A stretch of DNA of 7,821 nucleotides from Acidobacteriota bacterium (lineage in GTDB: Bacteria; Acidobacteriota; UBA6911): contig JAHFUH010000245.1 of assembly GCA_023265215.1 (NCBI GenBank), positions 1 to 7,821 on the forward strand. Direction: 5' to 3'. How positions within the stretch are numbered: position 1 is the first letter of the stretch; each line of letters starts with the position of its first letter. Below, piece by piece: positions 1 to 5,973 of the stretch. The notes under the pieces were generated by a model, which was given only the letters and a program-made list of their open reading frames with translations, was not told the DNA's origin and did not search any database. A program made the translations under genes and the position numbers.

Positions 1-1
1 G

Positions 2-67
2 GCCATATTCCTTCACGATGACGAAGTAAAGGAACTGAGGGCGGAAGCCGCCGGCGATAGGCTATGA
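2..67 (+). CDS. C-terminal end of an unidentified upstream protein (partial)
   Basis: An open frame enters from the left edge and encodes 21 residues, with the visible end FLHDDEVKELRAEAAGDRL, then stops at TGA (65-67). The stop overlaps the ATG of the nucleotidyltransferase gene in an ATGA arrangement. That overlap is typical of translationally coupled genes and is the main reason to believe this frame is real. The tail is charged and probably helical. It is too short to assign a family. From its neighbour it may belong to the same sugar-nucleotide pathway, for example a sugar kinase, isomerase or aminotransferase, but nothing in the residues decides this. Confidence 0.5.
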   Translation, partial: AIFLHDDEVKELRAEAAGDRL

Positions 68-768
68 AAACAATTATTCTGGCTGGCGGGAAGGGAACTC
101 GGTTGGCCCCATACACCACAATATTTCCAAAACCTCTTGTGCCCATTGGTGATCGCCCTATTCTTGAAATTATCATCCGGCAGCTTACCAGCCAGGGCTT
201 TGGTGACATCATCCTGTCCGTAGGACATTTGGGCGAATTAATCGAGGCATATTTTCAAAATGGGCATCGCAACATTCCAGGACTGAATCTCACCTATTTC
301 CGGGAGGTGCAGCCGCTCGGTACTGCCGGCTCGTTAGCGATGATACCAGGATTGAATGAAACCTTCCTGGCTTTGAACGGGGACATCTTGACCACCCTGA
401 ATTACAGGGCTTTGGTGGAACATCACCTTTCGCACGGAGCAGCCCTGACGATAGCAATGCATCGAAAAGACATAAATATCGATCTGGGCGTGTTGGAAAC
501 AAATGAGCATGGAGATCTTATAAACTATCGCGAAAAACCGGTCTACAGTTTCGATGTCAGCATGGGAGTCTACGTTTACGAACCGCATGTCCTGCGCTAC
601 ATTCCCAAAGGCCAGTATCTTGATTTTCCAGATGTTGTCCGTCTGCTGCTGGATATGGGCGAAAAGGTTTCAGGTTTTCAATCGCAGGATTACTGGCTTG
701 ATATAGGCCGCCGCGAGGATTATGAGCTCGCCCAGCGTGAGTATCAATCCAGAGCCGCAGAGTTTTAA
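64..768 (+). CDS. NDP-sugar nucleotidyltransferase (sugar-1-phosphate nucleotidylyltransferase)
   Basis: This 234-residue cytoplasmic enzyme joins a sugar-1-phosphate to a nucleoside triphosphate, giving an NDP-sugar and pyrophosphate. The nucleotide-binding signature AGGKGTRLAPYT is at residues 7-18, followed by FPKPLVPIGDRPILE (21-35) with the conserved Lys23. PLGTAGSL at 84-91 and NGD at 105-107 (metal-binding Asp107) are family features, as are the later REKP segment and the WLDIGRREDY segment near the C terminus. The length fits the short single-domain form, as in mannose-1-phosphate guanylyltransferase-like or heptose-1-phosphate nucleotidyltransferase (HddC-like) proteins, with no left-handed beta-helix or CBS domain. 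The ATG overlaps the stop of the preceding frame, and the only ribosome-site-like bases are a weak AGG, so coupling to upstream translation is likely. The nucleotide and sugar cannot be read from the sequence. The last few codons may be contributed by a repeat that starts at the gene's 3' end. Confidence 0.93.
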   Translation: MKTIILAGGKGTRLAPYTTIFPKPLVPIGDRPILEIIIRQLTSQGFGDIILSVGHLGELIEAYFQNGHRNIPGLNLTYFREVQPLGTAGSLAMIPGLNETFLALNGDILTTLNYRALVEHHLSHGAALTIAMHRKDINIDLGVLETNEHGDLINYREKPVYSFDVSMGVYVYEPHVLRYIPKGQYLDFPDVVRLLLDMGEKVSGFQSQDYWLDIGRREDYELAQREYQSRAAEF

Positions 769-863
769 TAGCAGCGAAGAAGCGCAGAGTTCGCTGGCGA
801 GAAACCGCGGAAAGAAATAAAAATATTGATCCTCGTACTTCCGTGTATTTTGCGTTTCTCACG
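757..863. repeat. Intergenic stem-loop resembling a dispersed repeat
   Basis: The gap between the nucleotidyltransferase and the spsF-like gene contains an imperfect inverted repeat. GAGAAAC (799-805) pairs with GTTTCTC (854-860), and CGCGGAA (806-812) pairs with TTCCGTG (839-845) with one G-U pair, leaving an 8-base bulge and an AT-rich loop. The octamer GCAGAGTT occurs at 757-764 and again at 784-791, the first copy inside the 3' end of the upstream gene. The vocabulary (CGCAGAG, CGCGGA, GCGTTTCTC) resembles short dispersed intergenic repeats common in environmental bacterial genomes; this resemblance is from memory. It could act as a transcription attenuator between the two genes. No U-tract follows, so it is not a classical terminator. 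Confidence 0.45.
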
Positions 864-880
864 TAATTGAGGGAACAAAA

Positions 881-1582
881 GTGAAAAATCCTGATGAAGA
901 CGATCCGGTCATAATGGCATTCCTGCAAGCGCGCATGGGAAGCAGCAGGCTTCCAGGCAAAGTGCTCATGCCCATTCATGGCCAGACGATATTGGAACGC
1001 GCCATCCGCCGCTTGAGGGAGTCGCCTGTCGTCGATGAGATCGCAGTGCTCACGACAGTTTCCCCTCTGGATGATGCAATCGTGCAAGAGGCTCACAAAC
1101 TCGGAACCCTGGTGCATCGCGGGTCGGAGGCGGATGTGCTTGAGAGATTTCAGGAAGCCGCCGAGCTTTTTCACCCCGGAATAATTATCCGGGCGACGGC
1201 AGACAATCCACTGATCGAGATCGGCTCTTTGGAACGTATTGTTGAAGCGCTGAAGTCCCGCAATCTGGATTGGTGCATTGAAAAAGACCTTCCATATGGT
1301 TCCGCAACTGAGGCGGTCACAGCGGCGGCTTTGGAGCAAACTCATTTGCGTGCGCGTGAAACAAGGCATAGGGAGCATGTCACTCTGTATATCAAAGAGC
1401 ATCCGGAGGGATTTCGCGTCGGTTTGCTCGACCCTCCGGCCGCATTGCGGCATCCGGGCATACGGCTCACTGTCGATACTCCAGAGGATTTTCAATTCAT
1501 GAATTCGCTGATCGGGAAAATAGCCGAATATGCGCATCCCCTCCCATTGACTGAATACATTGCCCTGGCTCTTAGCAACTAA
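881..1582 (+). CDS. SpsF-like cytidylyltransferase (acylneuraminate cytidylyltransferase superfamily)
   Basis: This 233-residue protein resembles the cytidylyltransferase family of SpsF (spore coat polysaccharide protein F). Related enzymes activate sugars, mostly nonulosonic or Kdo-type acids, with CTP. The nucleotide-binding signature FLQARMGSSRLPGKVL lies at residues 14-29 (Arg18, Ser21, Arg23, Lys27). RATADNPL at 104-111 is the family's R-x-T-x-D-x-P-L motif with the metal-binding Asp108. REHVT and TVDTPEDF in the C-terminal half are also typical of the SpsF group. The start is GTG, preceded by GAGGG at 869-873 with seven bases of spacing, which supports this start over the internal ATG at residue 12. 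Members occur in surface polysaccharide and flagellin glycosylation clusters. Lying between a sugar nucleotidyltransferase and flagellar stator genes makes a glycosylation role plausible, but the substrate is unknown. Confidence 0.88.
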   Translation: MKNPDEDDPVIMAFLQARMGSSRLPGKVLMPIHGQTILERAIRRLRESPVVDEIAVLTTVSPLDDAIVQEAHKLGTLVHRGSEADVLERFQEAAELFHPGIIIRATADNPLIEIGSLERIVEALKSRNLDWCIEKDLPYGSATEAVTAAALEQTHLRARETRHREHVTLYIKEHPEGFRVGLLDPPAALRHPGIRLTVDTPEDFQFMNSLIGKIAEYAHPLPLTEYIALALSN

Positions 1583-1607
1583 GGAATATTTAAGAACATG
1601 ACGATAT
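1580..1607 (+). promoter_or_regulatory. Candidate sigma-28 type promoter for flbD-motA-motB
   Basis: TAAG (1580-1583) and GACGATAT (1600-1607) are separated by 16 bases. The flagellar sigma-28/sigma-D consensus is TAAA, then 14-16 bases, then GCCGATAA or GCCGATAT. Ten of twelve consensus bases match. The -35-like element uses the stop codon of the upstream gene. Predicted transcription would begin near 1614, about 20 bases before flbD. The match was found by eye in a short gap and may be chance. Confidence 0.3.
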
Positions 1608-1635
1608 ACCTCAGGGACGCTTTGGTGCGGCAAAC

Positions 1636-1851
1636 ATGATAGTACTGACCAAAATCAACAATGCTCAGATTGCCGTAAATTCGGACCTCATTCAGTACAT
1701 TGAGGAAACGCCGGATACAGTTATCACTATGTCGAACAGCGAGAAGGTGGTGGTGCAGGAGCCCATAGGGGCAGTCATCAAAAAGGTAGTGCAATACCGC
1801 CGTCTCATAAACGGACTCGTAGAATTGGAATATGGGCGCCAACTCAAGTAA
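1636..1851 (+). CDS. flbD: FlbD/SwrD family flagellar protein
   Basis: This small, soluble 71-residue protein belongs to the FlbD family, called SwrD in Bacillus subtilis, where it raises flagellar motor power needed for swarming. It is unrelated to the Caulobacter transcription factor of the same name. Recognisable family features are the start MIVLTKINNAQIAVNSDLIQYIEETPDTVITM, the later KVVVQEPIGAVIKKVVQYRR, and a length of about 60-75 residues. The gene sits immediately before motA and motB, the usual family context in spirochaetes, clostridia and others. Its 3' end overlaps the start of motA by 20 bases, implying coupled translation. The ribosome-binding site is poor: the nearest purine run, AGGGA at 1613-1617, is too far from the ATG. 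A 13-codon frame overlaps this ATG as ATGA, which could supply ribosomes. Confidence 0.88.
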   Translation: MIVLTKINNAQIAVNSDLIQYIEETPDTVITMSNSEKVVVQEPIGAVIKKVVQYRRLINGLVELEYGRQLK

Positions 1852-2659
1852 AAATAGCGCGATAGATCTTGCCACATTCATAGGATTGGGCATGGCTGCC
1901 TTCGCCATTCTCGGCGGGCAGGCACTGGAAGGCGGAAGTATCAAATCCATCCTCCAGCCCACTGCAGCAATCATTGTGCTTGGCGGAACATTCGGCGCCT
2001 GTCTCGTGCAGTTCCCGCTGGCCGTCGCAATCGGAAGTTTTAAAGCCATCGGGAAAATATTTGGTCAGCCGAAGGTCCATAACAGGGAAATCATTCAGGA
2101 GATCATCCGCCTTGCCAACAAAGCGAGAAAGGAAGGCGTCATTTCCCTGGAAGCGGACGCTCAAAATATTTCAGACCAGTTTCTCAAACGGGCTCTAACC
2201 ATGGCAATGGATGGAGTCGAGCCGAAAGTTCTTCGTGAAACGATGGAACTGGAGATAGAAAACCTAGAGGAAGAAGAGGACCAGCCGATTAAATTCTGGC
2301 AGGCAGCCGGCGGCTATTCGCCCACCATCGGAATTATAGGCGCCGTACTCGGTTTGATTCACGTGATGGAAAATCTGAGCGACCCCAGCAAACTCGGTGG
2401 AGGCATCGCTGTAGCATTTGTAGCAACTGTCTATGGCGTATCGCTGGCGAACATCATTTATCTTCCGATGGCGGGAAAACTCAAGCTTAAAGCAAAAACC
2501 GTAATGGTTGCCAAGGAAATTATGCTTGTGGGAGTTATAGGAATTCTGGAGGGTGAAAACCCGCGACTGATCGAGGATAAACTAAAGAGCTATCTGAGTC
2601 GTGAAGAATTGCAAGAGCAGCAGGAAATTAATTCAGGGGCCAAGCAAAAAGCCGCATAA
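1832..2659 (+). CDS. motA: Flagellar motor stator protein MotA
   Basis: MotA is the inner-membrane stator subunit that, with MotB, forms the ion channel and pushes on the rotor protein FliG. The 275-residue product has four likely membrane segments at about 12-32, 40-62, 160-182 and 190-212. The cytoplasmic loop has the RKEGVISLE segment, with Arg99 and Glu107 matching the spacing of E. coli Arg90 and Glu98, which contact FliG. The two conserved prolines are Pro164, in the GGYSPTIGIIGAVLGLI helix, and Pro212, after the VATVYGVSLANIIYLP helix. Thr199 lies in the last membrane helix near the ion path. The acidic EIENLEEEEDQ stretch (141-151) precedes membrane helix 3. The start overlaps flbD by 20 bases, and a GGAAT just before the ATG is a weak ribosome site. 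motB follows after 12 bases. Length and topology are normal. Confidence 0.96.
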   Translation: MGANSSKNSAIDLATFIGLGMAAFAILGGQALEGGSIKSILQPTAAIIVLGGTFGACLVQFPLAVAIGSFKAIGKIFGQPKVHNREIIQEIIRLANKARKEGVISLEADAQNISDQFLKRALTMAMDGVEPKVLRETMELEIENLEEEEDQPIKFWQAAGGYSPTIGIIGAVLGLIHVMENLSDPSKLGGGIAVAFVATVYGVSLANIIYLPMAGKLKLKAKTVMVAKEIMLVGVIGILEGENPRLIEDKLKSYLSREELQEQQEINSGAKQKAA

Positions 2660-2671
2660 GCCAGGAGTTTC

Positions 2672-3472
2672 GTGGGTAGAAAAAAGAAACATTCCGAAGA
2701 GCATGAAAACAACGAACGATGGCTGGTTTCATATGCCGATTTCATAACACTGCTATTTGCCTTCTTTACCACGCTGTATGCGATTTCCACTATTGATGCA
2801 CAGAAAGCGGGTAAGATGGTCATGTCCATGCAAGAGTCGTTTAACAGCACCGTTTTTACCCCGGGCAGCAAGACATTGTCGCTGAGCCAGAGCTCCGGAA
2901 GCGGAGAAGGTGCCGCTAAGTCTCATGATCTTGTGCAAAGCATACAGCAGTCAAAGGCTATGCATGGAAAAAATGGTTACCAGATTGTGAGCGGAGAGAA
3001 AGAGCTGGGAATACTGCGGAAGAATATGGCAGACCGCCTCGGAGCCGAGGTGATGAAAGGGATTGTCCGGATGCACATTGAACCCAGGGGCTTGATTATC
3101 AGTCTCGGAGAAGGCGGCTTTTTCGATTCCGGTTGTGACCAAATCAAGCCCGACGGCAAAATATTATTGGATATAATCGCTGAAAATCTAGTTTCTGTTG
3201 GGAATCAGATCCGGGTTGAAGGTCATACAGACAATGTTCCGATTAAAAATTCCAAATTCCCTTCAAATTGGGAATTGTCCACGTCAAGAGCTACCGTGAT
3301 AGTGCGCTATTTTATTGCGCAATATAGTTTCCGGCCGGAATTGCTTTCGAGTGCAGGCTACGCCGAGTATAGGCCTGCGTGGACAAATGAAACAGAAGAG
3401 GGAAGATCTCGCAATCGCCGAGTTGATATTATCGTGCTCAACCCGATAGCTGCCGAAGTAGAACCCAAGTAA
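2672..3472 (+). CDS. motB: Flagellar motor stator protein MotB
   Basis: MotB anchors the stator to peptidoglycan and carries the ion-binding aspartate. The 266-residue product begins with a basic cytoplasmic tail (MGRKKKH), then a single membrane helix RWLVSYADFITLLFAFFTTLYAIS at 16-39, in which Asp23 corresponds to E. coli Asp32. A periplasmic linker follows. The C-terminal OmpA-like peptidoglycan-binding domain contains GHTDNVPI (184-191), NWELSTSRA (199-207) and RSRNRRVDIIVL near the end. The start is GTG with AGGAG at 2663-2667, a good ribosome site, just after the motA stop. The YADF.TLLFAFF helix looks more like proton-type MotB than the sodium-type PomB/MotS pattern, but ion choice cannot be settled from it. 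It closes the flbD-motA-motB unit and faces a convergent gene. Confidence 0.96.
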   Translation: MGRKKKHSEEHENNERWLVSYADFITLLFAFFTTLYAISTIDAQKAGKMVMSMQESFNSTVFTPGSKTLSLSQSSGSGEGAAKSHDLVQSIQQSKAMHGKNGYQIVSGEKELGILRKNMADRLGAEVMKGIVRMHIEPRGLIISLGEGGFFDSGCDQIKPDGKILLDIIAENLVSVGNQIRVEGHTDNVPIKNSKFPSNWELSTSRATVIVRYFIAQYSFRPELLSSAGYAEYRPAWTNETEEGRSRNRRVDIIVLNPIAAEVEPK

Positions 3473-3476
3473 TGTA

Positions 3477-3536
3477 TTGACGATTTATGATTAACGATTC
3501 CTTTTTTATCCCAAATCGTCAATCGTAAATTGTTAG
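3477..3536. repeat. Hairpin between convergent genes, possible bidirectional terminator
   Basis: Two 23-base arms, 3477-3499 and 3514-3536, are inverted copies matching at 18 of 23 positions, around a 14-base loop containing TTTTTT. In plus-strand RNA four of the five differences become G-U pairs, leaving one A-C mismatch, so the stem would be long and stable. The arms are built from units such as ACGATT, AATCGT and CGTAAAT, a style I recall from dispersed repeats in environmental genomes. It lies between the motB stop and the GNAT stop, and the right arm covers the GNAT stop codon. That position suits shared termination, although no U-run follows the stem. Confidence 0.6.
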
Positions 3537-4468
3537 CGTTCCCAAACATAGGCGCCAAACGCTTTGCGGATTTTAAAACCCAAACGCTGATACCATTCGA
3601 ATGCCCGCCGGTTGTCTCCGGTAGCGGTCAGACAGACCGTGTGGAATCCCAGTACTTTAAACTGTTCGAATGACCGCTGCACTAATGCATTTCCCACTCC
3701 ACGTCCCTGATAGTCAGGGTGCACTGCTATCTGCGGGATCATTCCTACTCCTTTTGAGATCCGGCAGCCGATTATGAATCCACAGGGAGTTTGTCGCGCA
3801 TCCAGGCACATAAATGAAGTTTCCGGCATAAAAACTCCGCAACCGGGGTTGTCAACAAGGCTTCTGAGATAGCTTTCGCAGCCTGCGACGGTTCGATAAT
3901 CCTCGCAGATCAGTGCATCGGTTTGATTGCTATAACTCATGGATGTCATTTCAGCCGTAAGATGAAGATGGGTCGAGTCCCACGCCGTAATTTTTTCTCC
4001 AGGATCGCATTCTGCAGCCCTGAATTCGCTTAAACTCAAATCCAAATAAAAACGAGGATAATGAATGAAATCGTGCTGAGCAAAAATGACGGAGAGATCG
4101 GCGCCGCTAAAGGGCATGATTTGGGCTTCCACACGCGTAATTTGCGGATTGTCTCTGAGACTGGAAATTGTGAGCGAAAGCAGGTTATTAGCAATTTTCT
4201 GGACCGGGCTCAATTTGGCAGCGAATATAGAGCCGATAATTCCTTTGGCTTGATTGACCAGAAAGTATGTATAGCCGAGCAGTTCCTTCTCATTCGTTGC
4301 CGCATATCCCGGCAACAGTTTTTTCCGGATGAAAGAAACGAGTATTTGTCTGATGGCGGAATAATCCCACCCCAGATCGGATAACCACGCCGCTTCTTCT
4401 TCATTCATCAAAGATAAAAATGACGCTTGATCCAAAAAGCTTATTGGCAGGTATTTGAGTTCAGACAT
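3533..4468 (-). CDS. GNAT family N-acetyltransferase with a divergent N-terminal half
   Basis: The 311-residue product ends in a clear GNAT acetyltransferase domain, which moves an acetyl group from acetyl-CoA to an amine. PQIAVHPDY leads into the acetyl-CoA pyrophosphate loop QGRGVG (254-259). The later AFEWYQRLGF segment has Asn286 nearby and Tyr293, the likely general acid. The N-terminal half (about 1-150) lacks that loop but shows GNAT-like order (LLGYTYFLV..., ...NNLLSLTISSL..., ...HDFIHYPRFYL), suggesting a tandem GNAT fold with a degenerate first copy. The preferred start is the ATG at 4468; a TTG at 4483 would add five residues (MSRRS). Either start lies inside the 3' end of the HD-GYP gene, so translation is probably coupled. 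The substrate is unknown. A protein-modifying role in signalling is only an inference from neighbours. Confidence 0.85.
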   Translation of the reverse strand: MSELKYLPISFLDQASFLSLMNEEEAAWLSDLGWDYSAIRQILVSFIRKKLLPGYAATNEKELLGYTYFLVNQAKGIIGSIFAAKLSPVQKIANNLLSLTISSLRDNPQITRVEAQIMPFSGADLSVIFAQHDFIHYPRFYLDLSLSEFRAAECDPGEKITAWDSTHLHLTAEMTSMSYSNQTDALICEDYRTVAGCESYLRSLVDNPGCGVFMPETSFMCLDARQTPCGFIIGCRISKGVGMIPQIAVHPDYQGRGVGNALVQRSFEQFKVLGFHTVCLTATGDNRRAFEWYQRLGFKIRKAFGAYVWER

Positions 4469-5559
4469 AGAACGTCTAGACAACCCTGTTCTTGATGTAA
4501 TCGATTGACGGAATCGTGTATTGCCATCCAGGATTCTGGAGGCATGTTGAGGAAGGCGTCGGCGACGCGCGGATCAAATTGCGTTCCAGCGCATACTCGG
4601 ATTTCCTCGCGCGCTGCCTCAAAGGAAAGAGCTCTCCGATATGGGCGATTACTTGTCATGGCATCCAGCGTATCCACCACTGCAAATATTCTCGCTCCAA
4701 GTGGAATTTCCGAACCGGAGAGAGCGTTTGGGTATCCTTTGCCATCCCATCGCTCTTGATGGCATAGGACAATTTCGGCCGCCGAAGCAAGGAAATCGAT
4801 ACTCTTAAGAATTTCGTACCCGATTTGAGGATGTCTCCGCATCTCCACCCACTCTGATTGACTCAATCTGCCGGGCTTTAGGAGGATGGAATCTCGCACC
4901 CCTATCTTGCCCACATCGTGGAGCAGAGCGCCGCGTCCCACATGAACCAACATATCAGGGTTCAGGTTGAGAGCTTCTGCAAGAGCCAACGTGTATTCTC
5001 TGACTCTCTGGGAATGCGCCTGGGTTTCGTGTTCACGCGCATCAAGCGCTGCGACAAGCGCCTCCAAAGTGATTTTGTAACTTTCTTCGACATCGTGCAA
5101 GGCTTCATTTAATTCGAAAGTGCGTTCGCGGACTTTTCGTTCCAGTTCCTCCTGGTAATATCTGTTCTCAATGAGCAATCGCCGGCGTTCAAGAGCACGA
5201 TCTACGGATCGCTGGATGGCAGGCAATTCAAAAGGCTTGGTAATGAAATCAAACGCTCCTGTTCGCAGCGAATCAATCGCTGTGTTGATATCCATCAAGC
5301 CCGTGATCATGATAAAAGCTGTTTCTGGCTCCTGCTTTTTCACCAGACGCAGCAGTTCCATTCCCGACATTCCGGGCATCATAACATCGCTTATTATGAG
5401 GGAGAAATGCTGTTCCTCTATTTTATTGAGCGCATCAAAGGCATTGGGGGAGCTGACACATTCGGTTCCTCCATTTTCCAGATGTGCGTGCAAGATGGAG
5501 CGCACGTTCGCTTCATCATCGACAATCAATATTCTTTCACGTATGGAAGATGCGATCAT
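4441..5559 (-). CDS. Two-component response regulator with REC and HD-GYP domains (RpfG-like)
   Basis: This 372-residue cytoplasmic regulator has an N-terminal receiver domain and a C-terminal HD-GYP cyclic di-GMP phosphodiesterase domain, the RpfG layout. Receiver residues are the acidic pair Asp14-Asp15 in LIVDDE, phospho-acceptor Asp58 in SDVMMPGMSG, Thr86 and Lys108 in TKPF. A charged, heptad-like helix (about 117-165) joins the domains and probably dimerises. The HD-GYP domain has HDVGKIGV (His214, Asp215), RHPQIGYEIL, and HQERWDGKGYP with GYP at 275-277, then ARIFAVVDTLDAMTSNRPYR. The common HHE is HQE here (Gln268), so the metal site may differ from three-metal members. The ATG at 5559 has AGG nearby at normal spacing; a TTG at 5571 would add four residues. 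Its end overlaps the GNAT gene. No partner kinase is present in the window. Confidence 0.93.
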   Translation of the reverse strand: MIASSIRERILIVDDEANVRSILHAHLENGGTECVSSPNAFDALNKIEEQHFSLIISDVMMPGMSGMELLRLVKKQEPETAFIMITGLMDINTAIDSLRTGAFDFITKPFELPAIQRSVDRALERRRLLIENRYYQEELERKVRERTFELNEALHDVEESYKITLEALVAALDAREHETQAHSQRVREYTLALAEALNLNPDMLVHVGRGALLHDVGKIGVRDSILLKPGRLSQSEWVEMRRHPQIGYEILKSIDFLASAAEIVLCHQERWDGKGYPNALSGSEIPLGARIFAVVDTLDAMTSNRPYRRALSFEAAREEIRVCAGTQFDPRVADAFLNMPPESWMAIHDSVNRLHQEQGCLDVLCLNSNTCQ

Positions 5560-5567
5560 TTGCCTGG

Positions 5568-5882
5568 TCAAGAGGCGCCCTTCAGCCGCGCCAGTTTGTC
5601 TGCTATGCCCTGAATGACTTCAGAATGCTGTTTGCACATTTGACTTTGGATGTCATTCATTTCTTGCGAGCATTCTGTTTTTTTTGAATAAATGATGCGC
5701 CCATTGCTGAATACCTGCGTTACAATTCCGGGCTTAGGTAATCCAATATTTTCAGTCTGAACATGCAGCTGTTTGCCCATGAATGCTATATTGTTATTCA
5801 AGCCCGTTGCCGGAGGGCGGTCGTCAATTCTAGTCATTTCTTCGGAATTCCATACATTGCCCCAGCAACTGCATGCTTCCAT
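5568..5882 (-). CDS. Small unrecognised protein between cheR and the HD-GYP gene
   Basis: No named family is recognised. From the ATG at 5882 the product has 104 residues; a TTG at 5921 would give 117, and an ATG at 5837 would give 89. An AGG eight bases before the 5882 ATG slightly favours it. Residues 33-68 look like a small beta-rich domain (FMGKQLHVQTENIGLPKPG, then IVTQVFSNGRIIYSKK). I recall a similar pattern, a HVQTE segment, then a VF..G..I..KK segment, in uncharacterised deltaproteobacterial and acidobacterial proteins, but cannot verify it. The last 33 residues are polar and probably helical (QEMNDIQSQMCKQHSEVIQGI). Cysteines lie at 4, 6, 71 and 83. No signal peptide or membrane segment is seen. 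The stop lies 8 bases before the HD-GYP start, so it is probably cotranscribed with cheR and that gene. Confidence 0.68.
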   Translation of the reverse strand: MEACSCWGNVWNSEEMTRIDDRPPATGLNNNIAFMGKQLHVQTENIGLPKPGIVTQVFSNGRIIYSKKTECSQEMNDIQSQMCKQHSEVIQGIADKLARLKGAS

Positions 5883-5973
5883 TCTTTCAGCCTGGGCTGA
5901 TTTCTTTATCGTCGCATCCAAGCTGTATCTTTACTTATGGAACGGCTTTGCAAGCATGATGCCAGTTGAATCC

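Noticed and set aside
557..1633. A 358-codon open frame on the minus strand covering the nucleotidyltransferase end and the spsF-like gene
   Set aside because: It is antisense to two genes with clear family motifs, spans the hairpin-bearing gap, and its translation shows no recognisable domain and an unnatural mix of Arg, His and Cys.
1579..2164. Minus-strand frames of 106 and 156 codons opposite flbD and motA
   Set aside because: They lie wholly antisense to well-supported flagellar genes and show no family pattern.
4061..4384. A 107-codon plus-strand frame inside the GNAT gene
   Set aside because: It mirrors the GNAT coding strand and shows no independent domain or start signal.
5171..5617. 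A 148-codon plus-strand frame opposite the receiver domain of the HD-GYP gene
   Set aside because: It is antisense to a clear REC domain; its Ser/Arg-rich translation has no motif and no ribosome site is evident.
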